NCBI RefSeq assembly: GCF_900299535.1
Contig: NZ_OMKE01000058.1
Location: forward strand, 62,001 to 126,000
Direction: 5' to 3'
DNA from: Aquimarina aquimarini
Lineage (GTDB): Bacteria; Bacteroidota; Bacteroidia; Flavobacteriales; Flavobacteriaceae
DNA length: 64,000 nt
Below, in pieces: positions 1 to 8,109 of the stretch. Numbering within the stretch: the first letter of the stretch is position 1; each line of letters opens with the position of its first letter. The position numbers were made by a program, and so were the translations under genes. Below the pieces are notes generated by a model that worked only from the letters and a program-made list of their open reading frames with translations, was not told where the DNA came from and ran no database searches.

Positions 1-21
1 GGTAAGAGTATGATGTCGTGA
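1..21 (+). CDS. 3' end of an upstream gene (partial)
   Basis: The frame that ends in TGA at 19-21 is open to the left edge of the window. Its stop overlaps the GTG start at 18 in a GTGA arrangement, which is typical of translationally coupled genes. Only six codons are visible, so no function can be given. The overlap is the main reason to think it is a real gene end. Confidence 0.35.
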   Translation, partial: GKSMMS

Positions 22-1112
22 AAATAAATAAAAGAGTACAATCAGTAGATTTTTTAAGAGGCCTTACCATCATGCTTATGATTCTGGTAAATACACCAGG
101 AGATTGGTCTTTTGTATATAAACCTTTATTACATGCAGAATGGAATGGTCTTACTTTGGCAGATTTTGTCTTTCCTTTCTTTTTGTTTATTGTAGGTATT
201 TCTATAGCATTTGTATATAGAGGAAAAAAAGGAAACCCAGCGATATATAAGAAAATTGTAGTACGGAGTATGAAACTAATTCTGTTGGGGTTATTTATCA
301 ACGTGTTTTTACCATACTTCCCATTTATACAAACAGAAGCAATACGTATTCCTGGAGTCTTACAACGTATAGGGATTGTATTTTGTATTACCTCTATACT
401 GTATTTGAATTGTAACATAAAACAATTAATTTTTATTGCAATTTTTATTCTTGTAGGATATTGGATATGGCTAGCATATATTCTGTTACCAAATGGGGTG
501 TCTCCAATTTTAGAGAGAAGTACAAATAATTGGGCAAATTATGTAGATTATCTATTGTTAAAAGGACATATATGGCAACCAGATTACGATCCAGAGGGGA
601 TTCTTAGTACATTACCTTCAATAGTATCTGCAATTACGGGGGTCTGTATTGGTGAAATATTGACGGGAGAGATAAAACAAAAGTTAAAAATATTGACAGG
701 TGTTGGAGTAGGCTTTATTCTTGTTGGTTATTTATGGAGTATTTTCTTTCCTATAAATAAAGCATTATGGAGTAGTAGTTTTGTACTTGTTACATCTGGT
801 TATGCAACTCTATTCTTAGTTTTGTTTCATTATTTATTAGATGATAAAAAGTATAATTTTGGCAATATTGTTAAATACGTAGGGGCTAATGCTATTGTTA
901 TCTATTTTTTATCAATGATAATTTCCAAATCTTTTTATTTGATAAAAATAAATGCACAAGTGTCAGTGCATCAATATTTATATGACACTATTTTTGTTTA
1001 TCAATCTATGGATAAACGATTATCTTCTCTTTTTTATGCTTTAGTTGTAGTTGCTTTTTATACTATTATGGCGTATTTCTTATACAAGAGAAAGATTTTT
1101 ATTAAAGTTTAA
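18..1112 (+). CDS. NagX/HGSNAT-like multi-pass acyltransferase-family membrane protein
   Basis: This 364-residue protein resembles the heparan-alpha-glucosaminide N-acetyltransferase-like family (COG4299, DUF5009), called NagX when it sits in N-acetylglucosamine regulons. The N-terminus carries the family signature (SVDFLRG followed by a hydrophobic helix, then DFVFPFFLFIVGISIA), and about ten hydrophobic segments follow up to a short basic tail. GTG at 18 is the only start after the in-frame stop at 3-5, and it overlaps an upstream stop. In the family, members transfer acetyl groups across membranes or are suspected to move or deacetylate GlcNAc. The position just before three chitinases fits a role with GlcNAc released from chitin, but that is inference. 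A hairpin terminator separates it from the chitinase genes. Confidence 0.8.
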   Translation: MKINKRVQSVDFLRGLTIMLMILVNTPGDWSFVYKPLLHAEWNGLTLADFVFPFFLFIVGISIAFVYRGKKGNPAIYKKIVVRSMKLILLGLFINVFLPYFPFIQTEAIRIPGVLQRIGIVFCITSILYLNCNIKQLIFIAIFILVGYWIWLAYILLPNGVSPILERSTNNWANYVDYLLLKGHIWQPDYDPEGILSTLPSIVSAITGVCIGEILTGEIKQKLKILTGVGVGFILVGYLWSIFFPINKALWSSSFVLVTSGYATLFLVLFHYLLDDKKYNFGNIVKYVGANAIVIYFLSMIISKSFYLIKINAQVSVHQYLYDTIFVYQSMDKRLSSLFYALVVVAFYTIMAYFLYKRKIFIKV

Positions 1113-1132
1113 GTATTCAGAATTACTATATA

Positions 1133-1183
1133 AACTATACCAATTGAGTGTTTTTTGTGCTTGATTGGTATAGTTCTTTTTTT
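1133..1183 (+). terminator. Rho-independent terminator after the NagX-like gene
   Basis: A 12-bp stem (1133-1144 with 1164-1175, beginning AACTATACCAAT) is followed by a run of seven T. The inner part, ATACCA to TGGTAT, resembles the intergenic hairpins at 28930 and 32317. Confidence 0.8.
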
Positions 1184-1352
1184 ATAGACCTGTGTGTTTC
1201 ATTCGTTATTAATCTGATGGTCTTTGTATGTAAAAAAGTGTTGCTCGTATATTTTATTTCTTCAATAAAGCTTAAAAACAGAACTTTAATGTTGTGTTTA
1301 TGAATAACTTAAAATAAATCGAACAAATCTTATAAACAAAATAACCTTAACA

Positions 1353-4013
1353 ATGACACACAAACTCATTACTCCAAAAAACTATATGGTTTTACGGGAA
1401 AAATCATGGATGATGCTTTTTGCCGTATTATTTTTGACAATTAATTTAACATTTTCTAAAGACATATATCCAGAGAAATCTAATCAAGATTATTTCTCTA
1501 TAATGGACTACTCTTCTACACTGCCAATCCCTGTTCAGGTTAACGAACTGATAGATAAAAATATGTGGGATACTTTGTTTCCTTATCGTTTTGGGGCCAA
1601 GGATACAGGGGGTGGTGTATGGGTGCTAGACCCCAAAGACGATTTTTATACATTTGATTCTTTTGTCGAAGCTATAAATAGAATGAGTAAGATAAAAGTC
1701 ATTTTTGAACGACGATGTGGTACAAATGCATATAGAATTACACGCATAGATAAAACAACAAACATATCAAAATTACTAAGAACAGATGTAGATTTTGATG
1801 CACCAAGAAATATAGATAAAGAGATTATTAAAGAAGAAATTGATTATGCATCTTTTTTAGAGGAAGGAAGTTTAGAGACTAGAAAAAGAGAAATTACTGC
1901 CTTTTTTGCAAATATTTCTCATGAAACAACTGGAGGGTGGTCTACAGCACCAGGAGGACAATTCTCATGGGGGCTTCATTTTAGAGAAGAACCTACAAAT
2001 GCATCGTATGCTTATCCTGATGTTAATTACCCACCAACACCTGGTAAATCATATAAAGGTAGAGGACCAATACAGTTATCATATAACTATAATTATGGAC
2101 CTGCAAGTGAATTTATATTCGGAGATAAGCAAGTATTACTAGATAATCCAGATTTGGTGATTCAAGATGCAGCATTAGCTTTTCAAACAGCGATTTGGTT
2201 TTGGATGACACCTCAGTACCCTAAACCATCTGCTCATGATGTAATGGTAAGTAGATGGGTACCTAATGAATTAGATATTACCAAAAATAGAGTTCCAGGA
2301 TTAGGAATGACAGTAAATATTATAAATGGTGGAGTAGAATGTGGACAAGGAACAGAGAAACCTCAAGTATTAGATAGAATAGGGTATTATGAAAGGTTTG
2401 CTGGAATTTATGGAATAGGAACAGATATGGATGGAGTACATGATCTTTCTGATTGTGGATGTAAAGATATGTCAAAATACGGTGGAGATGCAGCTGATTT
2501 AACTGCTGAGCCATGTGCCCAAAAACCGCAAGTAACGTTTTCTTCTCCAAAGAATAATCAGATGCTAGAGCAGGTTACCTTTGCTTCAGTACCAGTAAGT
2601 TTGGTAATAGATGAAAAAAATACGAGATTAACTAGTGTTACCACTACAGTTGGAAGTCAATCGTTTACTGGTGTTACGTTTAATTGGACACCATCTAGCT
2701 ATGCAAGTCATATTCTTACAGCCAATGCTGTTTTTGAGAATGGTGCAACGGCAACGTCTAGTATCAAAGTTATTGTATGGGATGGGGTAAACCTTAATTG
2801 TCAAGAAATTCCTGAGTGGAATTCTACAAGAATTTATAAAGACAAGGATAACTATGTTAGATATAACAATAAAATATATAGAAATAAGTGGTATGCAGGT
2901 AGCGGTAGTGTTCCAGGAACTGCTTCTGTATGGGAGTTTATAAAAGATTGTGCTACATCAGGAGGAACTGCACCAGTAATTACATGGGAGTCTCCTGCAA
3001 ACGGACAGATTATAGAACAGGCAACTTTATCCGCTGTTGCATTGAGAGCAAGTGCTACAGATGATGGAACAATACAATCATTTACCTTTAGACATAATAC
3101 AACAGACCTTAGTACTACTGCTTCTGGAAATAGCTATACAGCAAATTATACTCCAACAGCTTTTGGAGAAGTTACTATAATTGCATCTGCTACAGATAAC
3201 CAAAATAAAACAACAGAGAAAACAATTACATTTACTGTAAAAGAAAAAGTGGCAGGAGGAAATAACAATGCACCATCGGTGAATATTACTTCTCCAGCTA
3301 ATAATGCATCTTTTACTGCTGGAGCTGCTATTGATGTAACAGCCAATGCTTCTGATACAGATGGTACAATAACCAAAGTAGAATTCTTTGATGGGAACAG
3401 TAAGATAGGAGAGCGTACCACAAGTCCATACAATTATACTATTACTAATGCAGTAGTAGGTACCTATGTGTTAACAGCAAAAGCAACAGATAACAAAGGA
3501 GCAACCGCTACTTCTTCAGTTGTTAATGTTGTAGTTTCTGGCGGAGGAAATGGAAACTGTACTGGCGTACAACAATATATAGCTGGTACTTCTTATGGAT
3601 TAGATGATGAAGTTGTTAATGCTGGAGAAAAATTCTCATGTGATATACCAGGATGGTGTTCATCTGCTGCAGCATGGGCATATGCTCCAGGAACAGGTGC
3701 ACATTGGGAACAAGCATGGACAAAAGTAGGAGCATGTGCTACAACTCAAGCAAGATCTAATGATTATTTCTTGTACCCTACAGTTACAGAAGATATAGTA
3801 ACACTAAGAGTTAAGACAAAGAAGGTTTCTCAAGTAAGAGTTGATTTATATCATATCTCTGGAAAGCTTGTAGAGACACACTCTTTTAAATCAAATCAAA
3901 CAAAAATTACAAATTCATTTATACAAGATCTTTCAAATCTCAAAAATGGACTTTATATTTTCAAAATTTATGTTGATGGCAACATCTATTTTGAGAAAGT
4001 TCTAAAAAAGTAA
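1353..4013 (+). CDS. GH19 chitinase with chitin-binding modules and T9SS tail
   Basis: Secreted 886-residue endochitinase that cleaves beta-1,4-GlcNAc linkages by inversion. The GH19 domain covers about residues 150-355. It shows the catalytic Glu in ISHETTGGW (E191), the second acidic site in HFREEP (E212/E213), and the family motifs GRGPIQLSYNYNYG and INGGVECG. After it come an Ig-like segment (about 392-475), a CBM5/12-type module (483-533), two Ig-like domains (541-630 and 640-728), a second Cys/Trp-rich CBM5/12-like module (736-795) and a T9SS type A sorting domain (about 803-886, ending in KVLKK). A signal peptide follows Met12, so ATG at 1386 is a plausible alternative start. GH19 is less common than GH18 in Bacteroidota. 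The gene lies 90 bp before a GH18 chitinase with the same accessory modules. Confidence 0.93.
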   Translation: MTHKLITPKNYMVLREKSWMMLFAVLFLTINLTFSKDIYPEKSNQDYFSIMDYSSTLPIPVQVNELIDKNMWDTLFPYRFGAKDTGGGVWVLDPKDDFYTFDSFVEAINRMSKIKVIFERRCGTNAYRITRIDKTTNISKLLRTDVDFDAPRNIDKEIIKEEIDYASFLEEGSLETRKREITAFFANISHETTGGWSTAPGGQFSWGLHFREEPTNASYAYPDVNYPPTPGKSYKGRGPIQLSYNYNYGPASEFIFGDKQVLLDNPDLVIQDAALAFQTAIWFWMTPQYPKPSAHDVMVSRWVPNELDITKNRVPGLGMTVNIINGGVECGQGTEKPQVLDRIGYYERFAGIYGIGTDMDGVHDLSDCGCKDMSKYGGDAADLTAEPCAQKPQVTFSSPKNNQMLEQVTFASVPVSLVIDEKNTRLTSVTTTVGSQSFTGVTFNWTPSSYASHILTANAVFENGATATSSIKVIVWDGVNLNCQEIPEWNSTRIYKDKDNYVRYNNKIYRNKWYAGSGSVPGTASVWEFIKDCATSGGTAPVITWESPANGQIIEQATLSAVALRASATDDGTIQSFTFRHNTTDLSTTASGNSYTANYTPTAFGEVTIIASATDNQNKTTEKTITFTVKEKVAGGNNNAPSVNITSPANNASFTAGAAIDVTANASDTDGTITKVEFFDGNSKIGERTTSPYNYTITNAVVGTYVLTAKATDNKGATATSSVVNVVVSGGGNGNCTGVQQYIAGTSYGLDDEVVNAGEKFSCDIPGWCSSAAAWAYAPGTGAHWEQAWTKVGACATTQARSNDYFLYPTVTEDIVTLRVKTKKVSQVRVDLYHISGKLVETHSFKSNQTKITNSFIQDLSNLKNGLYIFKIYVDGNIYFEKVLKK

Positions 4014-4032
4014 CCTTTTTGAGATTTTATAT

Positions 4033-4074
4033 CGGGTAGTTGTTTACTACAACTACCCGTATTACTCTTTTACT
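4033..4074 (+). terminator. Hairpin between the GH19 and GH18 genes
   Basis: A stem of CGGGTAGTTG with CAACTACCCG (4033-4059) is followed by a T-rich stretch. It lies 20 bp after the GH19 stop and may end or attenuate transcription before the next chitinase gene. Confidence 0.65.
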
Positions 4075-4103
4075 TTAATCAAACTCAAAATTTATTATTT
4101 ATT

Positions 4104-6578
4104 ATGAAAAGTTTTTATACCTTTTTTAGTCTGTTTTTTTGTGTCCTGTTTGTACAGGCGCAATATAACTTCCCAACATGCGCACCCGCATGGAGCGCAG
4201 CCAATGTTCCTTATACGCAAGGACAGGAAGCCTCTGTAGATGGCAAAAATTATAGATGCAAATATTACACCAACGACCAGCCAGGGGCTGCTTCATGGGA
4301 ACTAGTAAGTCCTTGTGGAGATGGAGGTCTTGGACCAGGATATGCAGGTAAACAGAAAATTATTGGATATCTACCTACATGGATTGCCAAATATGATATT
4401 AAGAACAACTTTAATCCAGAAGTAGTTACACATTTGAATATTGCATTTTTATTATTTAAACAAAACAATCAAAATTACAATAGTAATGATTTTGCTTCAG
4501 TTGCTTTTGATCAGTTTCATGTAAGAAAAGTAGATTCTGTATTAACCGATTTAGGAGTACTTCAAAAAGCTAGAGCAAAAAATGTAAAAGTTTCTGTCGC
4601 TCTTGGAGGAGCTACTGATTTTGCATTTTTATGGTTAATGAATAAGTATCATAATAATGATGCTAAACTAGAGCAAATAGCTACTTTGATTGCAGACTAT
4701 GTTTCTGTAAATCAATTGGATGGTGTTGACTTGGATATGGAGTGCTGGTGGGCAGATCCAAATATTGCAGGAACTTCTGATCAAGGAGGACGTGTACGAG
4801 GAAGCAAATGGGGAGATGCCGATCAAGGACCACACCCTGCAGGAATTGGTTTAAGAAAATTAAGCCAGAAATTAAGAGTTAAAATGCCAAATAAACTGAT
4901 CACAGCAGCAGTATTCGGAACTTCGTGGTATGGTAATAACTATGATGATGGAATTGCAGATTATATGGATTGGGTAGGTCTTATGTCATACGATTTTACA
5001 GGTTCATGGGATGCATCTCCAGAAGGACCACATTCTTCTCTTTATAAAGTGCCAACAGGAACTTATCAAGGACAAACAGCAGATAACCCTATTTACAGCG
5101 CAGAAGATGCGTTAGAATATTGGATGGGATTTGCTCCTCCTGCTTGGAATCATGCTGGAGGGTTTAATGTGCCAAAAGCAAAACTAGCTTTTGGAGTGCC
5201 TATGTATGGATATGATTTTTCTGAAAAGAAACCTGATGGAGGAAATGGAGCAAAATTTGTTCCTTATAACGAAATATTAGAAGAGTTTCCTAATGCGGCA
5301 ACAAGCTACGATCCTAAAGATACTAAGAAGTTAAGTGGATTTATAGGAGAAAAAAATAAGAAGATATATTTTGATACTCCTAAGTCTGCTGGAGCAAAAA
5401 TGAAATATTCTAAAGACTATGGACACCAAGGGTTAATCATTTGGGAACTTACTCAAGATGCCAATTATAACTCTTCTTCAAGTATATTAAAAGCGATCAA
5501 TGAGGCAGCAGGAAATAATAATACAATCAATAATCCACCAACAGTTACTTGGCAATCTCCAACAAATAACCAGATAATAGAGGTTGCAGAGCTTTCACCT
5601 GTTACATTACAAGCAAGTGCAACTGACTCTGACGGAACTGTTCAATCTTTTACTTTTAAGCATAATAATACCCCTATTAGTGCTACGGCAAATGGGAGTA
5701 ATTATACAGCTACTTTTACACCAACAGCATTTGGAGAAGTTACTTTGGTGGCTTCTGCGACAGATAACAAAAATGCAACCTCTGAGAAGACTATTGTTTT
5801 TACTGTAAAGAAAAAAGGAACAGGAGGAAACAATGTAGCACCTACTGTAAATATAACCGCTCCTGTAGATAACGCATCTTTTAATGTAGGAGATCCTATT
5901 TCTATTACGGCAAACGCAACAGATAGTGATGGTACAGTTACCAAAGTAGAATTTTATAATGGTACAGTAATGTTAGGCGAGGATACGACAGCTCCATATG
6001 AGTATACATGGCAAAATGTTGCCGCTGGGAATTATTCAATTACAGCAAAAGCAACTGATAACCAGACAGCTTCTACTACATCTACTGCTATTGCAATTAC
6101 TGTTACTGAAGTAGGAACTGGTAGTTGTGCTGGTATTGCTCAATATGTAGCAGGAACATCTTACGGATTAAATGAAGAAGTAACCAATACAGGTGAGAAG
6201 TTCTCATGTGATATACCAGGATGGTGTTCTTCTGCAGCGGCATGGGCATATGCTCCTGGGACTGGAGCACATTGGGAAATGGCTTGGACAAAAACAGGAG
6301 TTTGTACAACAGCACTAGAAGCTAGTAAGTACTCTTTATATCCTACTGTGACTCAAGATGTAGTAAACCTTAGCGTACATACAGAAAATGCTTCTCTAAT
6401 CAAAGTTGATGTATATCATATTTCTGGAAAATTAATTGACACACAGTCTTTTAATGGAGGTAATGCAAAAACAGCTAAGTCATTAGTAAAAGATCTTTCA
6501 AACCTCAAAAATGGACTTTATATCTTCAAAATTCATGTTGATAATAACGTTTATTTTGAGAAAGTGCTTAAGAAATAA
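4104..6578 (+). CDS. GH18 chitinase with chitin-binding modules and T9SS tail
   Basis: Secreted 824-residue chitinase. Domains in order are a signal peptide (1-20), an N-terminal CBM5/12-like module (26-72), a GH18 barrel (about 84-465), two Ig-like domains (479-570 and 579-668), the Cys/Trp-rich chitin-binding module (674-734) and a T9SS sorting domain (about 740-824). The GH18 signature DGVDLDME ends in the catalytic acid E213, and the usual Y/D-rich strand (GLMSYDF, about 292-298) is present. GH18 enzymes are retaining and use the substrate acetamido group. The C-terminal half is closely similar to that of the preceding GH19 protein, which points to module swapping or duplication between neighbours. 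The last residues (NLKNGLYIFKI, then YFEKVLKK) are nearly the same in both. Confidence 0.94.
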   Translation: MKSFYTFFSLFFCVLFVQAQYNFPTCAPAWSAANVPYTQGQEASVDGKNYRCKYYTNDQPGAASWELVSPCGDGGLGPGYAGKQKIIGYLPTWIAKYDIKNNFNPEVVTHLNIAFLLFKQNNQNYNSNDFASVAFDQFHVRKVDSVLTDLGVLQKARAKNVKVSVALGGATDFAFLWLMNKYHNNDAKLEQIATLIADYVSVNQLDGVDLDMECWWADPNIAGTSDQGGRVRGSKWGDADQGPHPAGIGLRKLSQKLRVKMPNKLITAAVFGTSWYGNNYDDGIADYMDWVGLMSYDFTGSWDASPEGPHSSLYKVPTGTYQGQTADNPIYSAEDALEYWMGFAPPAWNHAGGFNVPKAKLAFGVPMYGYDFSEKKPDGGNGAKFVPYNEILEEFPNAATSYDPKDTKKLSGFIGEKNKKIYFDTPKSAGAKMKYSKDYGHQGLIIWELTQDANYNSSSSILKAINEAAGNNNTINNPPTVTWQSPTNNQIIEVAELSPVTLQASATDSDGTVQSFTFKHNNTPISATANGSNYTATFTPTAFGEVTLVASATDNKNATSEKTIVFTVKKKGTGGNNVAPTVNITAPVDNASFNVGDPISITANATDSDGTVTKVEFYNGTVMLGEDTTAPYEYTWQNVAAGNYSITAKATDNQTASTTSTAIAITVTEVGTGSCAGIAQYVAGTSYGLNEEVTNTGEKFSCDIPGWCSSAAAWAYAPGTGAHWEMAWTKTGVCTTALEASKYSLYPTVTQDVVNLSVHTENASLIKVDVYHISGKLIDTQSFNGGNAKTAKSLVKDLSNLKNGLYIFKIHVDNNVYFEKVLKK

Positions 6579-6595
6579 CTTGTTAATTTTTGTTT

Positions 6596-6636
6596 AGGCA
6601 ATTGCTTAATTACTAGTTGAGTAATTGCCTTATTTT
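6596..6636 (+). terminator. Terminator after the GH18 gene
   Basis: An inverted repeat built on AGGCAATT (from 6596) and AATTGCCT (to 6630) is followed by a T-rich stretch, 18 bp after the stop codon. Confidence 0.65.
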
Positions 6637-6700
6637 ACAAGGATGTATAGAACTCTTATGAAAGCAAAAATGTATATGTTTTTATTAAAAAAATATATAA

Positions 6701-6822
6701 GGAACTGTAATTGGAATTACATACAGTGTCAAAATATAGGGCCCCTGAACATCAGGTCTATAACCACAAACTCAACTTCGAGGGTCCTTTTTGACATTTT
6801 GAATTACAATTCGTAATGTTCC
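6701..6822. other. Strongly structured intergenic element of unknown function
   Basis: The core is a long imperfect stem. TGTCAAAA (6727-6734) pairs with TTTTGACA (6789-6796), and after a 3-nt bulge AGGGCCC (6738-6744) pairs with GGGTCCT (6782-6788) with one G-U. Inside lies a small hairpin, CCTGA-ACA-TCAGG (6744-6756). The element is bounded by GGAAC at 6701 and GTTCC at 6822, and has another small palindrome, TGTAATT-GG-AATTACA, at 6706-6721. It lies between two terminators, so it belongs to neither neighbouring transcript. It could be a small RNA, a processed repeat or a miniature mobile-element remnant; I do not recognise it. Confidence 0.45.
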
Positions 6823-6993
6823 ATATTTAAGCATTATGAGTTTTCTTTTGAGAAGTTACAACTTGTAAATCAGAAAAAAATGAAGATTTACTTAGAAAGA
6901 ATATAGTGCTACACGATATTCTAATTAACACCATATTATTGCTTATTACATTGAAAATAAACAATAATTAATTATTCTTTTTTTGGTTTAAAC

Positions 6994-7025
6994 AAAAAAT
7001 CCAGAAACATGTTTCTGGATTTTTT
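6994..7025 (-). terminator. Terminator of the LytTR regulator gene
   Basis: A near-perfect stem, AAAAAATCCAGAAAC with GTTTCTGGATTTTTT and a 2-nt loop, gives a U-run in both directions. It lies just downstream of the reverse-strand regulator. Confidence 0.85.
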
Positions 7026-7051
7026 AATTTATAGAATAAAGCTGAAGTATA

Positions 7052-7768
7052 TTAGCATGCAACTCCATTTATAATTTTATACTTAGCTTCTTTGATGTAA
7101 TTTCTTCCCATAGGAAGTAATTCTCCATTAACTTCTACACAGTTTTTATCGATCGCTTTTACTTTACCAATTGCAACTGTGTATGAGCGATGAATTCTTG
7201 TAAAAAGATATTTAGGAATTAATTTTGTTATTGCAGAAAGGTTATAGTGGGTAACATAATCTTTATGAGCCGTTTTTATAATAACATAGTCTTTAAGGCT
7301 CTCAATATAAAATATGTCATTATAATAAACCTTAATCATCTTTTTATCTACTTTTATAAAAATATGATCTTCTGACTCCAAATCTGATAGAAGGGAAGGT
7401 TTATTTATATTATTTAGTATTTTGGAAGTTTTATGTAAAGATTTAACTAATCTTTTAATAGATATAGGTTTTATTAAATAATCTACAACCCCTAATTCAA
7501 AACCTTGTACAGCATATTTCTCATCAGAAGAGGTTATTATAATTAAAGGAGGATTTTGTAAACTTTTTATAAATTCTATACCATTTACTATTGGCATATT
7601 AATATCCACAAAAACTAAATCGATTGAGTTTTTACGTATAAAATCAAAAGCATCCACAGCATTACTACACATAGCAGTCACTTCAAAGTTTTCAAAGTAA
7701 TTCAAGTGTTTTTTTATAATATTAATCGCTAATGGATCATCATCAATAAGTAAACATTTTACTTTCAT
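7052..7768 (-). CDS. LytTR-family response regulator (orphan)
   Basis: Cytoplasmic DNA-binding response regulator of about 238 residues. The receiver domain has the acidic pocket (LLIDDDP) and the phospho-acceptor Asp in LVFVDINMP; the switch Thr/Ser (IITSSD) and Lys (LIKPI) are also visible. A LytTR DNA-binding domain forms the C-terminal half (from about VDKKMIKVYYNDIFYIES to the end). I chose the Met that begins MKVKCLLIDDD rather than the one six codons upstream, because the receiver beta-strand starts there. No histidine kinase adjoins it. It sits between chitinase genes, so it could control them, but nothing in the sequence proves that. Confidence 0.88.
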   Translation of the reverse strand: MKVKCLLIDDDPLAINIIKKHLNYFENFEVTAMCSNAVDAFDFIRKNSIDLVFVDINMPIVNGIEFIKSLQNPPLIIITSSDEKYAVQGFELGVVDYLIKPISIKRLVKSLHKTSKILNNINKPSLLSDLESEDHIFIKVDKKMIKVYYNDIFYIESLKDYVIIKTAHKDYVTHYNLSAITKLIPKYLFTRIHRSYTVAIGKVKAIDKNCVEVNGELLPMGRNYIKEAKYKIINGVAC

Positions 7769-8109
7769 TCTATAGTATTTTAACAATTATTCTAAGTTAA
7801 AATTCCTTATTTACGTGATTTATCCCTAATACGTTTTGATTTCCTATATCATCCTATTTAACCAGAATTATTACTTTTTATTGTTCTTTTTGATAAAGAG
7901 TGTCTTAATAATCTTGTTTCTCTATAGAAATTATAGAATATAACTAATTTACGTCTTATTCTTGTTTTTCTTCTGAAAATCTATGAATTATAGTCATTTA
8001 GCTATTTAGTTTTCTGGAATTTTGAGTTTTTCTTAATTTTTCACTGGAAACAAAAGTTTGTTTTCAGAAATAATTACACAAACCATTTTATAACTTAAGG
8101 TAAAAAATT
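7769..8109. other. Intergenic region, probable divergent promoters
   Basis: This 341-bp, very AT-rich stretch separates the LytTR regulator (leftward) from the large chitinase (rightward). It must hold both promoters. I see no clear match to the Bacteroidota TTG/TAnnTTTG promoter consensus, no terminator and no credible small ORF. Confidence 0.4.

Noticed and set aside
6738..6788. A tRNA-like fold with a 7-bp acceptor-like stem (AGGGCCC with GGGTCCT)
   Set aside because: It is only 51 nt, has no complete anticodon or T arm and no CCA end, and the pairing continues as a longer bulged stem. It is better described as a structured element.
6625..6816. A 63-residue forward frame
   Set aside because: It begins inside the terminator hairpin of the GH18 gene and runs through the structured element. 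The peptide has no domain, signal or family likeness.
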